A DNA stretch of 64,000 nucleotides, taken from GCA-2688775 sp035288865. GTDB lineage: Archaea; Nanobdellota; Nanobdellia; Woesearchaeales; GW2011-AR4. A program made the translations under genes and the position numbers. Positions 1-6,861 of this stretch are shown here, one piece after another (position 1 is the stretch's first letter; every line of letters starts with the position of its first letter). The stretch is from assembly GCA_035288865.1 (NCBI GenBank), contig DATDZA010000018.1, forward strand, positions 20,411-84,410, written 5' to 3'. The notes beneath the pieces are model-generated. The model saw only the letters and a program-made list of their open reading frames with translations, made no database searches and had not been told where the DNA came from.

Positions 1-569
1 TAAATCCAAGTGATATCGAAGCAATAATAAAAACTAAATTTCCAAGTGGGAAAATTTCTATCAAGGCTGAAGGGGAAGAACCTGAGTTTAAGGGAGTTTC
101 AAGATATTCTATAAGGTTTGTTTGCCTTGACACGCCTATAGAATTTAAATTGGGATATAATTTGGTATTACTTATTGATGGAAGACCAACAAAATTCATG
201 CCTCATATGCCAATCTCCGGCTCAGGTAGGGGCCTGACCCTAGGAGGTGTGCACATAAAAGGCGAATTTGCGGAAATAGAAGAATGGTTAGATCAAATTT
301 CTAAATATATTCAGCAAGGAGAAGTGCCCAAGGTACAAGAACTTGCTAGGAAATTTTTAGGTAAGGAAGAAAAAGTACAACTGAAGAAAGGAATGATAAT
401 AATTTATTATGACGTGTTCTTTGTTATTATCATTCCTCATTCTGGTGGTATTTACAAGAATAAAGGCAACAGACTACTTTATTTAACCGAATTTGATAAA
501 AAACCTATTGAAACTTTTTTTAGATTAGCGAAAGATTATGCAAACATGGTCAGGACTGATCAACTTTAA
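1..569 (+). CDS. Hypothetical protein, 5' end outside the window
   Basis: The reading frame is open from base 3 to a TAA at 567-569, with no stop before the window edge, so the gene begins upstream. About 188 codons are visible. I do not recognise the family. The visible part is mixed alpha/beta with no membrane segment; a Gly-rich turn (SGSGRGLTLGG) lies near the middle and a hydrophobic strand (MIIIYYDVFFVIIIP) near the C terminus. A TTG at 150 could be read as a start, but the upstream frame looks equally protein-like, so a truncated longer gene is the better reading. It ends 4 bp before the next start and probably shares its transcript with the cyclophilin-like and NFACT genes. Confidence 0.6.
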   Translation, partial: NPSDIEAIIKTKFPSGKISIKAEGEEPEFKGVSRYSIRFVCLDTPIEFKLGYNLVLLIDGRPTKFMPHMPISGSGRGLTLGGVHIKGEFAEIEEWLDQISKYIQQGEVPKVQELARKFLGKEEKVQLKKGMIIIYYDVFFVIIIPHSGGIYKNKGNRLLYLTEFDKKPIETFFRLAKDYANMVRTDQL

Positions 570-573
570 TAAA

Positions 574-942
574 ATGAAAATTAAGATTTTTGTAAATGAT
601 ATTGAAGCGGAAGCCGAACTGAAGAATACTCCGACAGCAAAAGCTATTTTTAAGATGCTTCCAACTGACGGAGCTGCAAACAGATGGGGTGATGAAATTT
701 TTTTTGTGATTCCATTAAAAATAGATTTGGAGGGGGATGCAGATGATGTCGTTGAAAATGGAGACTTGGCTTACTGGCCGGAAGGGTGCTGCTTCTGTAT
801 TTTCTTCGGGAAAACTCCAGCTTCAACCGAAACAGAGATAAAAGCTGCTTCAAAAGTAAATGTGTTCGGCAAAATAAAAGGAGACCTGAGCGAGTTTAAG
901 AGCGTCAGAAATGGCGATTTGGTTATTGTGGAGAAATCATGA
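574..942 (+). CDS. Cyclophilin-like (TM1367-type) protein
   Basis: A 122-residue beta-rich protein that starts at MKIKIFVND, the usual N-terminal strand of the small TM1367-type cyclophilin-like family; the frame extends 12 codons further upstream but those residues overlap the preceding gene and are not family-like. Segments supporting the call are the WGDEIFF strand-turn in the middle, the YWPEGCCFCIFFG region, and the NVFGKIKGDL stretch near the C terminus. Members fold like cyclophilin but their peptidyl-prolyl isomerase activity is not established, so no reaction is assigned. The stop overlaps the next ATG in an ATGA junction, which suggests translational coupling with the NFACT gene. 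Confidence 0.7.
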   Translation: MKIKIFVNDIEAEAELKNTPTAKAIFKMLPTDGAANRWGDEIFFVIPLKIDLEGDADDVVENGDLAYWPEGCCFCIFFGKTPASTETEIKAASKVNVFGKIKGDLSEFKSVRNGDLVIVEKS

Positions 943-2042
943 AAAAACAATTATCTTCCCTGGACGCGCATTTTCTGGCCAAAGAATTAAGCCAATTAAA
1001 AGGATCCAAAATAGACAAGATTTACCAGCCGGAGGAAGATTTGATAATTTTCAGCTTTTACAAGACGAATGCAGGCAAAAAAATATTAAAGATTAAGGTT
1101 GGCATAAGTGCCTACCTAATTAATGAAAAAGAGAATTATGACGAAACTCTTGGCTTTGGAATGTTTTTAAGGAAGCATCTTGATGGCTTTTTTCTTGAAA
1201 ATGCTGAGCAGCTTGAGCCTGAAAGGATTTTAAAATTCACTTTCAAAATCAAGGATGAGAAGAAATTCTTTTATATAGAATTTTTTGGAAAAGGAAACGC
1301 TATTTTATGCAATGAAAATAATGCAATTCTCAATGCCCTTGAGCATCATGATTTCAGGGAGCGCTCTATAAGGCCGAAATTAAAGTATGTTTATCCTATG
1401 ATGAATCATAATTTATTTGAGCTGAAAGATTTGAATATTATTTTTAAAAATTCCAAAAAGGATTCTGTAGTCACTTGTCTTGCGATAGAACTGGGATTGG
1501 GAGGACTGTATGCTGAGGAAGTATGTTCATTATCTCATGCTGATAAAACCATTAATCCCAAGAATGTTGATGATAAGACAATAAAATTGATATATGATTC
1601 ACTTGATAAAATAATAAGTAAAGAAATTGATGCTTATGTTATTCTTGAAAATGATTTGGTTATAGACGTCATCCCTTTTGATATGGAGTTTTATAAAGGC
1701 AATGACAAAAAGAAATTTTTATCTTTCAGCGAGGCGCTTTCGTTCTTTTATCTGCAGTTTAGGGAGGTTAAGGAAACAGAGTTTGATAAAAAACTCAAAA
1801 ACTTGCAGAGAATAATTGAAGAGCAGAAGCAGACAATCGAAGCGCTTGGCAAAGAAGAAATTGAGCTTCGGGAAAAAGGAGAATTGATTTATCATAAATA
1901 TGCTTTGATTAAAGAAATTCTTGATGAGCTGAATAAAGCTTCCAAGAAATATTCGTGGAAAGAAATTAAAGAAAAAGTCAAAGGACATAATCTGATTAAG
2001 GAACTTAATGAGGAGGATAGGAAAGTTATTGTTGAACTCTAG
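939..2042 (+). CDS. NFACT-N domain protein, short RqcH/Tae2 relative
   Basis: 367 residues. The N terminus (LSSLDAHFLAKELSQLKGSKIDKIYQP) is the NFACT-N signature of RqcH/Tae2/NEMF, proteins that bind nascent-chain-blocked large ribosomal subunits in quality control. A helical middle follows and then a long coiled coil at about residues 275-330 (LKNLQRIIEEQKQ). The protein stops just after KEIKEKVKGHNLIKELNEEDRKVIVEL, where full-length relatives (about 550-680 residues) continue into the NFACT-R RNA-binding domain. No continuation exists in any frame downstream, because a minus-strand gene follows at once. Either RqcH is split in this lineage and NFACT-R is encoded elsewhere, or this is a truncated form. 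It is coupled to the upstream gene by ATGA and overlaps the convergent gene by 17 bp. Confidence 0.75.
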   Translation: MKKQLSSLDAHFLAKELSQLKGSKIDKIYQPEEDLIIFSFYKTNAGKKILKIKVGISAYLINEKENYDETLGFGMFLRKHLDGFFLENAEQLEPERILKFTFKIKDEKKFFYIEFFGKGNAILCNENNAILNALEHHDFRERSIRPKLKYVYPMMNHNLFELKDLNIIFKNSKKDSVVTCLAIELGLGGLYAEEVCSLSHADKTINPKNVDDKTIKLIYDSLDKIISKEIDAYVILENDLVIDVIPFDMEFYKGNDKKKFLSFSEALSFFYLQFREVKETEFDKKLKNLQRIIEEQKQTIEALGKEEIELREKGELIYHKYALIKEILDELNKASKKYSWKEIKEKVKGHNLIKELNEEDRKVIVEL

Positions 2043-2259
2043 TAAAATACCATTTCATATCTCTTCCAGGTTGTTCTACAACATAAGATCCCGGTTCAAT
2101 TTTCTCCTCGACTGCATGCAATAATGCGAGACCGAGATGTTTTTCTCTTGGATCATTTAAGCTAATCATTGCTATGCCTCTTTTTGTGTCGTTTGATCTG
2201 TCTGCAGTTACAACTATATCTACAAGCGTTGCTGTTTCAGCAGGAATTGCTATTGCCAT
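2026..2259 (-). CDS. Small hypothetical protein (77 aa)
   Basis: I do not recognise this family. The protein is mixed in composition, with an Ala/Val-rich N-terminal strand (ETATLVDIVVTA), a charged middle and a C terminus rich in aromatic residues, with no membrane segment. Evidence that it is real: it has an ATG start, and a TATA-like TTTTTATA lies about 25-30 bp upstream at 2283-2290, the normal archaeal spacing for a nearly leaderless gene. Its last codons overlap the 3' end of the NFACT gene on the opposite strand. Confidence 0.5.
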   Translation of the reverse strand: MAIAIPAETATLVDIVVTADRSNDTKRGIAMISLNDPREKHLGLALLHAVEEKIEPGSYVVEQPGRDMKWYFTRVQQ

Positions 2260-2282
2260 AACCCTTAAGGATTTGGCGTCAG

Positions 2283-2290
2283 TATAAAAA
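2283..2290 (-). promoter_or_regulatory. TATA box for the small gene at 2026-2259
   Basis: Read on the minus strand the sequence is TTTTTATA, centred about 27 bp before the ATG at 2259, consistent with a leaderless archaeal transcript. Confidence 0.45.
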
Positions 2291-2372
2291 TCTTACTGAG
2301 ATTTAGGAAAGTGTGCTGAACAAATGTTTACGAACTTTTTTTTATTTTCATATACAAAAATTTACCACAAGC

Positions 2373-2380
2373 TTTTTAAA
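2373..2380 (+). promoter_or_regulatory. TATA box for the 5S rRNA gene
   Basis: TTTTTAAA preceded by a purine-rich CAAGC that could be a BRE. It is centred about 27 bp upstream of the predicted 5S rRNA 5' end at 2404. No 16S or 23S sequence is next to it, so the 5S appears to be transcribed on its own. Confidence 0.6.
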
Positions 2381-2403
2381 CCGCATATTCTTCCTAATTG
2401 CCT

Positions 2404-2543
2404 TGGACGGCCATAGGGGCTTGGTATTACCTGATCCCATCTCGAAAGTAGGCATTCAATGCCCGCCGAGTTCTCGGAAGTCAAGCAAGCCTCCGTTTCC
2501 AATCGTACTGTACTTATGTACGGGAGCCTGGAAAAGCTGTCCT
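2404..2543 (+). rRNA. rrf: 5S ribosomal RNA with an insertion in loop C
   Basis: Helix I forms between GGACGGC (2405-2411) and GCTGTCC (2536-2542). Helix II forms between 2416-2423 and 2486-2493. Helix III pairs CTGA (2431-2434) with TCGG (2474-2477). The near-universal CCCAT...CGAA...CTCGGAAGT.AAGC sequence is present, but about 26 extra bases (2447-2472) separate CGAA from CTCGG. The insert folds as GGCAT-TCA-ATGCC (2451-2463), and a CTCG/CGAG pair (2441-2444 with 2467-2470) can close the whole arm, so loop C would become an extended arm. Total length is about 140 nt against the usual 115-120. A T-rich stretch after 2543 probably ends transcription. The gene is unlinked to other rRNAs within this window. 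Confidence 0.85.
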
Positions 2544-2550
2544 CCTTTTC

Positions 2551-3327
2551 TTATAATGTTTTTAATAATATGCTTAGATTTTTAAGAGATTCTTTAGTAT
2601 CCCCATAAGAAGTGTTCTCGATTATCAGCTTCCCATCAAAGCCCTTGTTTTTCAACTTTGAAAGTATCTTTTCGAAATTTATTTTTCCTTCCCCTATTAC
2701 TTTGTGCTCGTCTATGCTCAAATTGTTGTCGTGAATATGAACATAATCCACATTCATTTTTTCCATAAGTTCGTTAATTTGATCTGTAATCACCCCGTGT
2801 GCAATATCAAAACAAAAGCCAGCTTCAGGAATCAATTCTTGAATTTTTATTATGTCTGATGCTCGGCTGCCTATGTTACTTCCATGAAGGTTCTCAACGA
2901 CTATTTTTAACCCATTTTTTGAATATTTCTTGAATATTTTTCTAAATCTTTGCGCAAATAATCTAATGAAAAAATCTATGGATTTCTTATTCTCAATCAT
3001 TGTATAGAATCTCGGTATGAGCCCGCCATGAATCACGTAATGTGAACATCCGATATCTGTCGCAGCTTTTAATGATTTTTCAATCAATTTTATTTGAGGA
3101 GCAGAAAAACTAGAATTAAGATGCGTAAACATAACGCCAATATAAGGGCAATGCATTGAAAAATCCAGATTCCTGCTTTTCAGTATTTTTACTTCTTCAG
3201 CTGTTAAGATATTATTATATTCGTAGGATATTTCAATAGCATCAAAGCCAGCTTTTTCAAGCTCATTGACAGATTCAATTACCGGCTTATTAATCACTCC
3301 ATAGCAAGTTGATGCCCCTATTTTCAT
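2551..3327 (-). CDS. Xylose-isomerase-like TIM-barrel sugar-phosphate isomerase/epimerase
   Basis: About 258 residues of the AP-endonuclease-2/xylose-isomerase-like TIM barrel superfamily. Typical metal and active-site segments are visible: HCPYIGV, HGGLIPR, the VVENLHGSN strand, FDIAHG, VHIHDNN, and the final LIIENTS strand with its Glu. Members isomerise or epimerise sugars or sugar phosphates, or act as endonuclease IV; the sequence does not fix the substrate. I place the start at the second ATG (3327, MKIGAS) because a TATA box at 3351-3358 lies about 27 bp before it; the first ATG at 3339 would be too close to that box. It converges on the 5S gene, ending 8 bp away. Confidence 0.75.
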   Translation of the reverse strand: MKIGASTCYGVINKPVIESVNELEKAGFDAIEISYEYNNILTAEEVKILKSRNLDFSMHCPYIGVMFTHLNSSFSAPQIKLIEKSLKAATDIGCSHYVIHGGLIPRFYTMIENKKSIDFFIRLFAQRFRKIFKKYSKNGLKIVVENLHGSNIGSRASDIIKIQELIPEAGFCFDIAHGVITDQINELMEKMNVDYVHIHDNNLSIDEHKVIGEGKINFEKILSKLKNKGFDGKLIIENTSYGDTKESLKNLSILLKTL

Positions 3328-3350
3328 AGTGGTATTCATAAGTTTATAGT

Positions 3351-3358
3351 TTATAAAT
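3351..3358 (-). promoter_or_regulatory. TATA box setting the start at 3327
   Basis: The minus-strand sequence AAATTTATAA lies centred about 27 bp upstream of the ATG at 3327, but only about 16 bp from the upstream ATG at 3339. This favours a leaderless start at 3327. Confidence 0.45.
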
Positions 3359-3367
3359 TTTTTTAGT

Positions 3368-4171
3368 TTATTTTCTTAATTTCTCAGCATCTCTCTTAGA
3401 ATGAACATGAATCTCTTTTTCAGAGCTTAAATGGCCGTTTAAAAGACCTTTTTTAGCCATCTCGGGAAAAACATCAGACTCAAGGCTTGAGCCTGAATAT
3501 TCGAAAATCTGGGGCTCTGTGACGAATATTGGGGAGAATACAAGATAAATGTCTGATTTTTTTGGCTTCTGCTCAAATGTTAGAACTTTATTGCCTTCAA
3601 CCCTCACAGTGCCTTTTTCGCTGGGCCTTGAGGAAGTGGTCAGCATTATGGTTGCAATTGAATTCTGCTTTATGTGGTCATTCCATAATCCATCTATACT
3701 TATCTTATTGAAAATAATATCACCATAAGCAACAAGAAAGTTTGTGCTGACTTTTCCTTTCAGATACTTTAAGGAATCTGCAGTCCCGTTGGAAGATTTT
3801 TCCTCAATGTAATTTATTTTGACACCGTAATCTGTTCCGTCTTTCAGCATTTCAAATAATTTTGTCAATAAAATATGGCGGGCTATAATAAAAATATTTT
3901 TGAAATTATTTTCCCGCAGTTTTTTTAATGCCATCTCAATAACAGAACTGTTTTTTATTCTTGCGGTTGGCCTGTAGTCGTCCCTTGAAATTTTGATTTT
4001 CGCTTCGTTTCCACCAAGAAGAATTACTGCTGTCTTGTTCTCGCCCAAAGCATTCTTGGCAAGATGCTCTATTGCCTGCGACCTGTTTCTGATGTAGATA
4101 TTGTCAATTATGGAATCTATGTCCTGCAAAGTTTTTTCGTTGATCGTGATTGAGATTTTGGTTTTGACCAT
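3368..4171 (-). CDS. Ribbon-helix-helix domain fused to a nucleotidyltransferase
   Basis: 267 residues in two parts. Residues 1-45 look like a CopG-type ribbon-helix-helix DNA-binding domain: a basic strand (KTKISITINE), helix TLQDIDSIIDN, a turn, then SQAIEHLAKNAL. Residues 47-267 resemble a sugar-1-phosphate nucleotidyltransferase: AVILLGG at the start, NSSVIEMALKKL, the metal-binding YGD at about 147-149, and FEQKPK. The signature loop after GG lacks the usual GTRLxPxTxxxPK basic residues, so catalysis is uncertain. The combination suggests a DNA-binding sensor of nucleotide sugars, or an enzyme regulating its own island. It lies 26 bp after the small membrane protein gene and may be co-transcribed with it. 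Confidence 0.7.
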   Translation of the reverse strand: MVKTKISITINEKTLQDIDSIIDNIYIRNRSQAIEHLAKNALGENKTAVILLGGNEAKIKISRDDYRPTARIKNSSVIEMALKKLRENNFKNIFIIARHILLTKLFEMLKDGTDYGVKINYIEEKSSNGTADSLKYLKGKVSTNFLVAYGDIIFNKISIDGLWNDHIKQNSIATIMLTTSSRPSEKGTVRVEGNKVLTFEQKPKKSDIYLVFSPIFVTEPQIFEYSGSSLESDVFPEMAKKGLLNGHLSSEKEIHVHSKRDAEKLRK

Positions 4172-4197
4172 TTTGTTTAGTTATACAGTTTTTATTT

Positions 4198-4578
4198 TTA
4201 GTGCATTCTAAATTCTTTTACTATATGATGTTTTTCTAACAAATATTTCCTAATTTTTTGGCGTCCCCAATGACCTTTGTGCCCTCTTTGCCTTATTGTA
4301 ATGTGACTTGCGCTAATAACAATCCTAAATAACTCATTTTTTGTTGGGTTGCGCTTATTTTTGCGCTTGAATTTGTTGAGTAATTTGTTGAATTTCCTAT
4401 CTGCCTTATTTTTTATCCTCCTGGAAAGCAAAATTCTCTTTCTTTTTTGTAATATTTTTAGCAGGGACTTTATTATAATATATGCAACTATTATTAATCC
4501 TAAAATCAATAATAAATTTTGTGTAGTGTACTCCATTTCAATCATTAAAATTTTTATTATCAATCCCTTTCGTGCCAT
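4198..4578 (-). CDS. Small basic membrane protein
   Basis: About 126 residues from the ATG at 4578; starts at 4545 or 4536 (MEYTTQ) are also possible, and the longest frame opens with a TTG at 4614 inside a palindrome, which seems less likely. One transmembrane helix (LLLILGLIIVAYIIIKSLL) is followed by a strongly basic cytoplasmic tail (RKRILLSRRIKNKADRKF, KRKNKRNPTKNE), with a His-rich end (HITIRQRGHKGHWGRQ). The tail looks able to bind nucleic acid or acidic lipid, but I do not recognise the family and assign no function. It is divergent from the ugd operon. Confidence 0.55.
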   Translation of the reverse strand: MARKGLIIKILMIEMEYTTQNLLLILGLIIVAYIIIKSLLKILQKRKRILLSRRIKNKADRKFNKLLNKFKRKNKRNPTKNELFRIVISASHITIRQRGHKGHWGRQKIRKYLLEKHHIVKEFRMH

Positions 4579-4600
4579 CAAAGATAGTGCAATTTTTGAT

Positions 4601-4621
4601 AAACTTTTTCGCAAAAAGTTT
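4601..4621. promoter_or_regulatory. Perfect 21-bp palindrome between divergent genes
   Basis: AAACTTTTT-CGC-AAAAAGTTT, 9-bp arms around a 3-bp centre. It lies between the minus-strand small membrane gene and the ugd promoter (TATA at 4653-4660). Its position fits an operator for a dimeric repressor; it could also fold as a hairpin. The neighbouring ribbon-helix-helix protein at 3368-4171 is a candidate binder, by proximity only. Confidence 0.4.
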
Positions 4622-4652
4622 GAGTAGGATGAAGTAGGATAATGGTAAGATA

Positions 4653-4660
4653 TTTAAATA
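4653..4660 (+). promoter_or_regulatory. TATA box of the ugd operon
   Basis: TTTAAATA about 25 bp upstream of the ATG at 4682; a Shine-Dalgarno-like AGAGGT at 4673-4678 lies just before the start, so a very short leader may be present. Confidence 0.5.
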
Positions 4661-4681
4661 ACTTGCGCTTCTAGAGGTACT

Positions 4682-5980
4682 ATGAAAATAGCGGTTGTTG
4701 GAAGCGGCTATGTCGGCCTTGTAAGTGGAGCGTGCTTTGCAGAGCTTGGAAATGAAGTAATCTGCGTTGACATAGACGAAACAAAGATAAAAAAATTAAA
4801 TGAAGGAATTATTCCAATATATGAGCCGGGATTAGAAGAGCTGTTGAAGAAAAACAGGAAAGAAGGGAGGCTCCATTTTACAACCGACTTAAAAAAATCT
4901 ATAAGAGCGTCAGAAATAATATTTATCTGTGTTGGAACCCCGCCGCGAGACAACGGGGAAGCTGATTTAAGCGCTGTTGAAAATGTAGCAAGAATAATTG
5001 CAGAGGTCATGGACTCCTATAAAATAATCGTTGAGAAAAGCACTGTGCCTGTGAAAACAGGGGAAAAAGTAGAGAACAGCATAAAGGCTTACAATATCCA
5101 TAAAGTTGAGTTTGATGTTGTAAGCAATCCGGAATTTTTGAGGGAAGGGAGCGCCGTGAATGATTTCATGCACCCTGACAGGATTGTTGTTGGGTGCGAA
5201 AATGAAAGGGCAAAAAAGTTCATGGAAAAATTGTACTCTCCGCTGAAATCAAAACTTCTTTTTACTGACATAAAAAGCGCTGAAATAATAAAGCACGCCT
5301 CAAATTCTTTTTTGGCGACAAAAATTTCTTTCATAAACGCAATAGCATGCATCTGCGAACTTGCAGGAGCTGACGTTGAAAAAGTTGCAGAAGGGATGGG
5401 CATGGATAAAAGAATAGGAAGATCATTTCTTGATGCAGGCATAGGCTACGGAGGATTTTGCTTTCCGAAAGATGCAGAGGCATTCATAAGGATTTCTGAA
5501 AAACTCGGCTATGATTTTAAATTGTTAAAGGCAACGCAGGAAATAAATCATCACCAAAGAAAACATTTTGTTAAGAAGATTGAAAAAGCACTGTGGGTAG
5601 TGAAAGGCAAAACTATAGGTGTTTTGGGCCTTGCTTTCAAGCCAAATACTGATGACATGAGATTTGCACCTTCAATCGATATAATCCAGGAACTGCAAAA
5701 AGAGGGGGCGAAAATAAAAGCTTATGATCCAGAATCAATGGAAAAGTCAAAAGAAATTTTGATTGATGTTGAATACTGCAAAAATCCATATGATGCTGCT
5801 GAAAATGCAGATGCATTGCTAGTTCTAACAGAATGGAATGAATTCAAAGAACTGGATTTGAAAAAACTAAAATTATTGATGAAACATCAGTTGATAATTG
5901 ATGGAAGAAATATTTATAATCCTTATGACATGAAAAAAGAGGGCTTTAATTACATTAGCATTGGGAGGGGAGATGTATGA
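4682..5980 (+). CDS. ugd: UDP-glucose 6-dehydrogenase
   Basis: 432 residues, the normal length for this family. It oxidises UDP-glucose twice with NAD to UDP-glucuronate in the cytoplasm. N-terminal Rossmann motif VVGSGYVGLVSG, then the family segments CVDID, YEPGLEELL, VGTPP and STVPVKTG; the catalytic cysteine sits in GGFCFPKDAEA at about residue 261; the C-terminal UDP-binding half contains GLAFKPNTDDMR and DGRN. It overlaps the next gene by an ATGA and is followed by a UDP-xylose-synthase-like gene, so glucose-1-phosphate to UDP-glucose to UDP-glucuronate to UDP-xylose is encoded together. GDP-mannose dehydrogenase is the main alternative; the context favours UDP-glucose. Confidence 0.88.
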   Translation: MKIAVVGSGYVGLVSGACFAELGNEVICVDIDETKIKKLNEGIIPIYEPGLEELLKKNRKEGRLHFTTDLKKSIRASEIIFICVGTPPRDNGEADLSAVENVARIIAEVMDSYKIIVEKSTVPVKTGEKVENSIKAYNIHKVEFDVVSNPEFLREGSAVNDFMHPDRIVVGCENERAKKFMEKLYSPLKSKLLFTDIKSAEIIKHASNSFLATKISFINAIACICELAGADVEKVAEGMGMDKRIGRSFLDAGIGYGGFCFPKDAEAFIRISEKLGYDFKLLKATQEINHHQRKHFVKKIEKALWVVKGKTIGVLGLAFKPNTDDMRFAPSIDIIQELQKEGAKIKAYDPESMEKSKEILIDVEYCKNPYDAAENADALLVLTEWNEFKELDLKKLKLLMKHQLIIDGRNIYNPYDMKKEGFNYISIGRGDV

Positions 5981-6714
5981 TGGATGCGATAATTCTTGCT
6001 GCCGGATATGCAACCCGCCTGCACCCTTTAACTCTTAATACCCCGAAGCCTTTATTGAATGTGGCAGGAAAACCAATAATCGAGCATATTATAAGAAAAC
6101 TTGAAAAAATAAGCAATATAAATAAAATATACATTGTAACTAACAATAAATTTGAAAATAATTTTAAGGAATGGCTGGAAAATTTTGATGCCAGTACTCC
6201 GATAGAAATTGTGAATGACGGCACCACAAGCAATGACAGCAGGCTGGGGGCTTTTGGCGACATTCATTATGCTGTCGTTTCAAAAAATATTGTAAACGAT
6301 TTAATTGTTGTTGCAGGAGACAATCTTTTTGAACTGCCTTTGGATGAAGTGGCAGGTTTTTTCAGGAAAAAGGAGTCCAATGTCATAGTTTTGCATGATG
6401 TTAAGGATATTGAATTGGCGAAACATTATGGCGTTGTGGAAGTTGACAGCAATAATATTGTAGTTGATTTCGAGGAGAAACCGAATATTCCCAAGTCAAC
6501 GCTAGCCTCTACAGGAATTTATTTATTCCCGAAAAGGACAATCGGCTTAATAAGAAAATATATTGACCAAGGCAATAACTCCGACAAGACGGGAAATTTT
6601 ATAGAATGGCTGCACAAAAGGGATACGATTTATTCATATATCACAGAAAAAAAATGGTTTGATATAGGCAGCTTTGAGCAGCTGGAAAAAGCAAATAAAT
6701 ATTATAAAGGATAA
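5977..6714 (+). CDS. Sugar-1-phosphate nucleotidyltransferase, probably UTP-glucose-1-phosphate type
   Basis: 245 residues. The signature LAAGYATRLHPLT...PKPLL marks the nucleotide-binding loop; the metal-binding Asp is in AGDNLF; EEKP contacts the sugar; the C-terminal WFDIGSFEQLEKA is typical. It forms a nucleoside-diphosphate sugar and pyrophosphate. Its coupling to ugd (ATGA overlap) makes UDP-glucose the likeliest product, which is an inference; dTDP-glucose is the alternative. There is no left-handed-helix domain, so it is the short form. Confidence 0.8.
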   Translation: MMDAIILAAGYATRLHPLTLNTPKPLLNVAGKPIIEHIIRKLEKISNINKIYIVTNNKFENNFKEWLENFDASTPIEIVNDGTTSNDSRLGAFGDIHYAVVSKNIVNDLIVVAGDNLFELPLDEVAGFFRKKESNVIVLHDVKDIELAKHYGVVEVDSNNIVVDFEEKPNIPKSTLASTGIYLFPKRTIGLIRKYIDQGNNSDKTGNFIEWLHKRDTIYSYITEKKWFDIGSFEQLEKANKYYKG

Positions 6715-6818
6715 AAATTCATTATTTTACTTGTGATCGTATTAAATAAATAAGTGCGATAAGTTAAATTACAGCAAAATAATAGTAATTTAAAATTATC
6801 ATCAACAAGATTTGTTAA

Positions 6819-6826
6819 TTTAAATA
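6819..6826 (+). promoter_or_regulatory. Probable TATA box for the UDP-xylose synthase gene
   Basis: TTTAAATA about 40 bp before the ATG at 6862, implying a leader of roughly 15 nt. There is no clear Shine-Dalgarno site. Confidence 0.35.
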
Positions 6827-6861
6827 TATTCAATTAAAAAAAAACGATTCAAAACTTTAAA

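Noticed and set aside
538..573. Earlier start for the cyclophilin-like gene
   Set aside because: The 12 extra residues overlap the preceding gene and do not look like the family N terminus; the ATG at 574 does.
2441..2476. Bulge-helix-bulge intron in 5S rRNA
   Set aside because: A hairpin is clear, but I could not place two 3-nt bulges separated by a 4-bp helix with confidence; kept only as an alternative in the 5S finding.
2313..2585. 90-residue open frame over the 5S region
   Set aside because: It covers the 5S rRNA gene entirely, has no recognisable protein features, and the RNA structure explains the sequence.
5089..5442. 117-residue antisense frame within ugd
   Set aside because: It is a shadow of the highly conserved ugd coding sequence.
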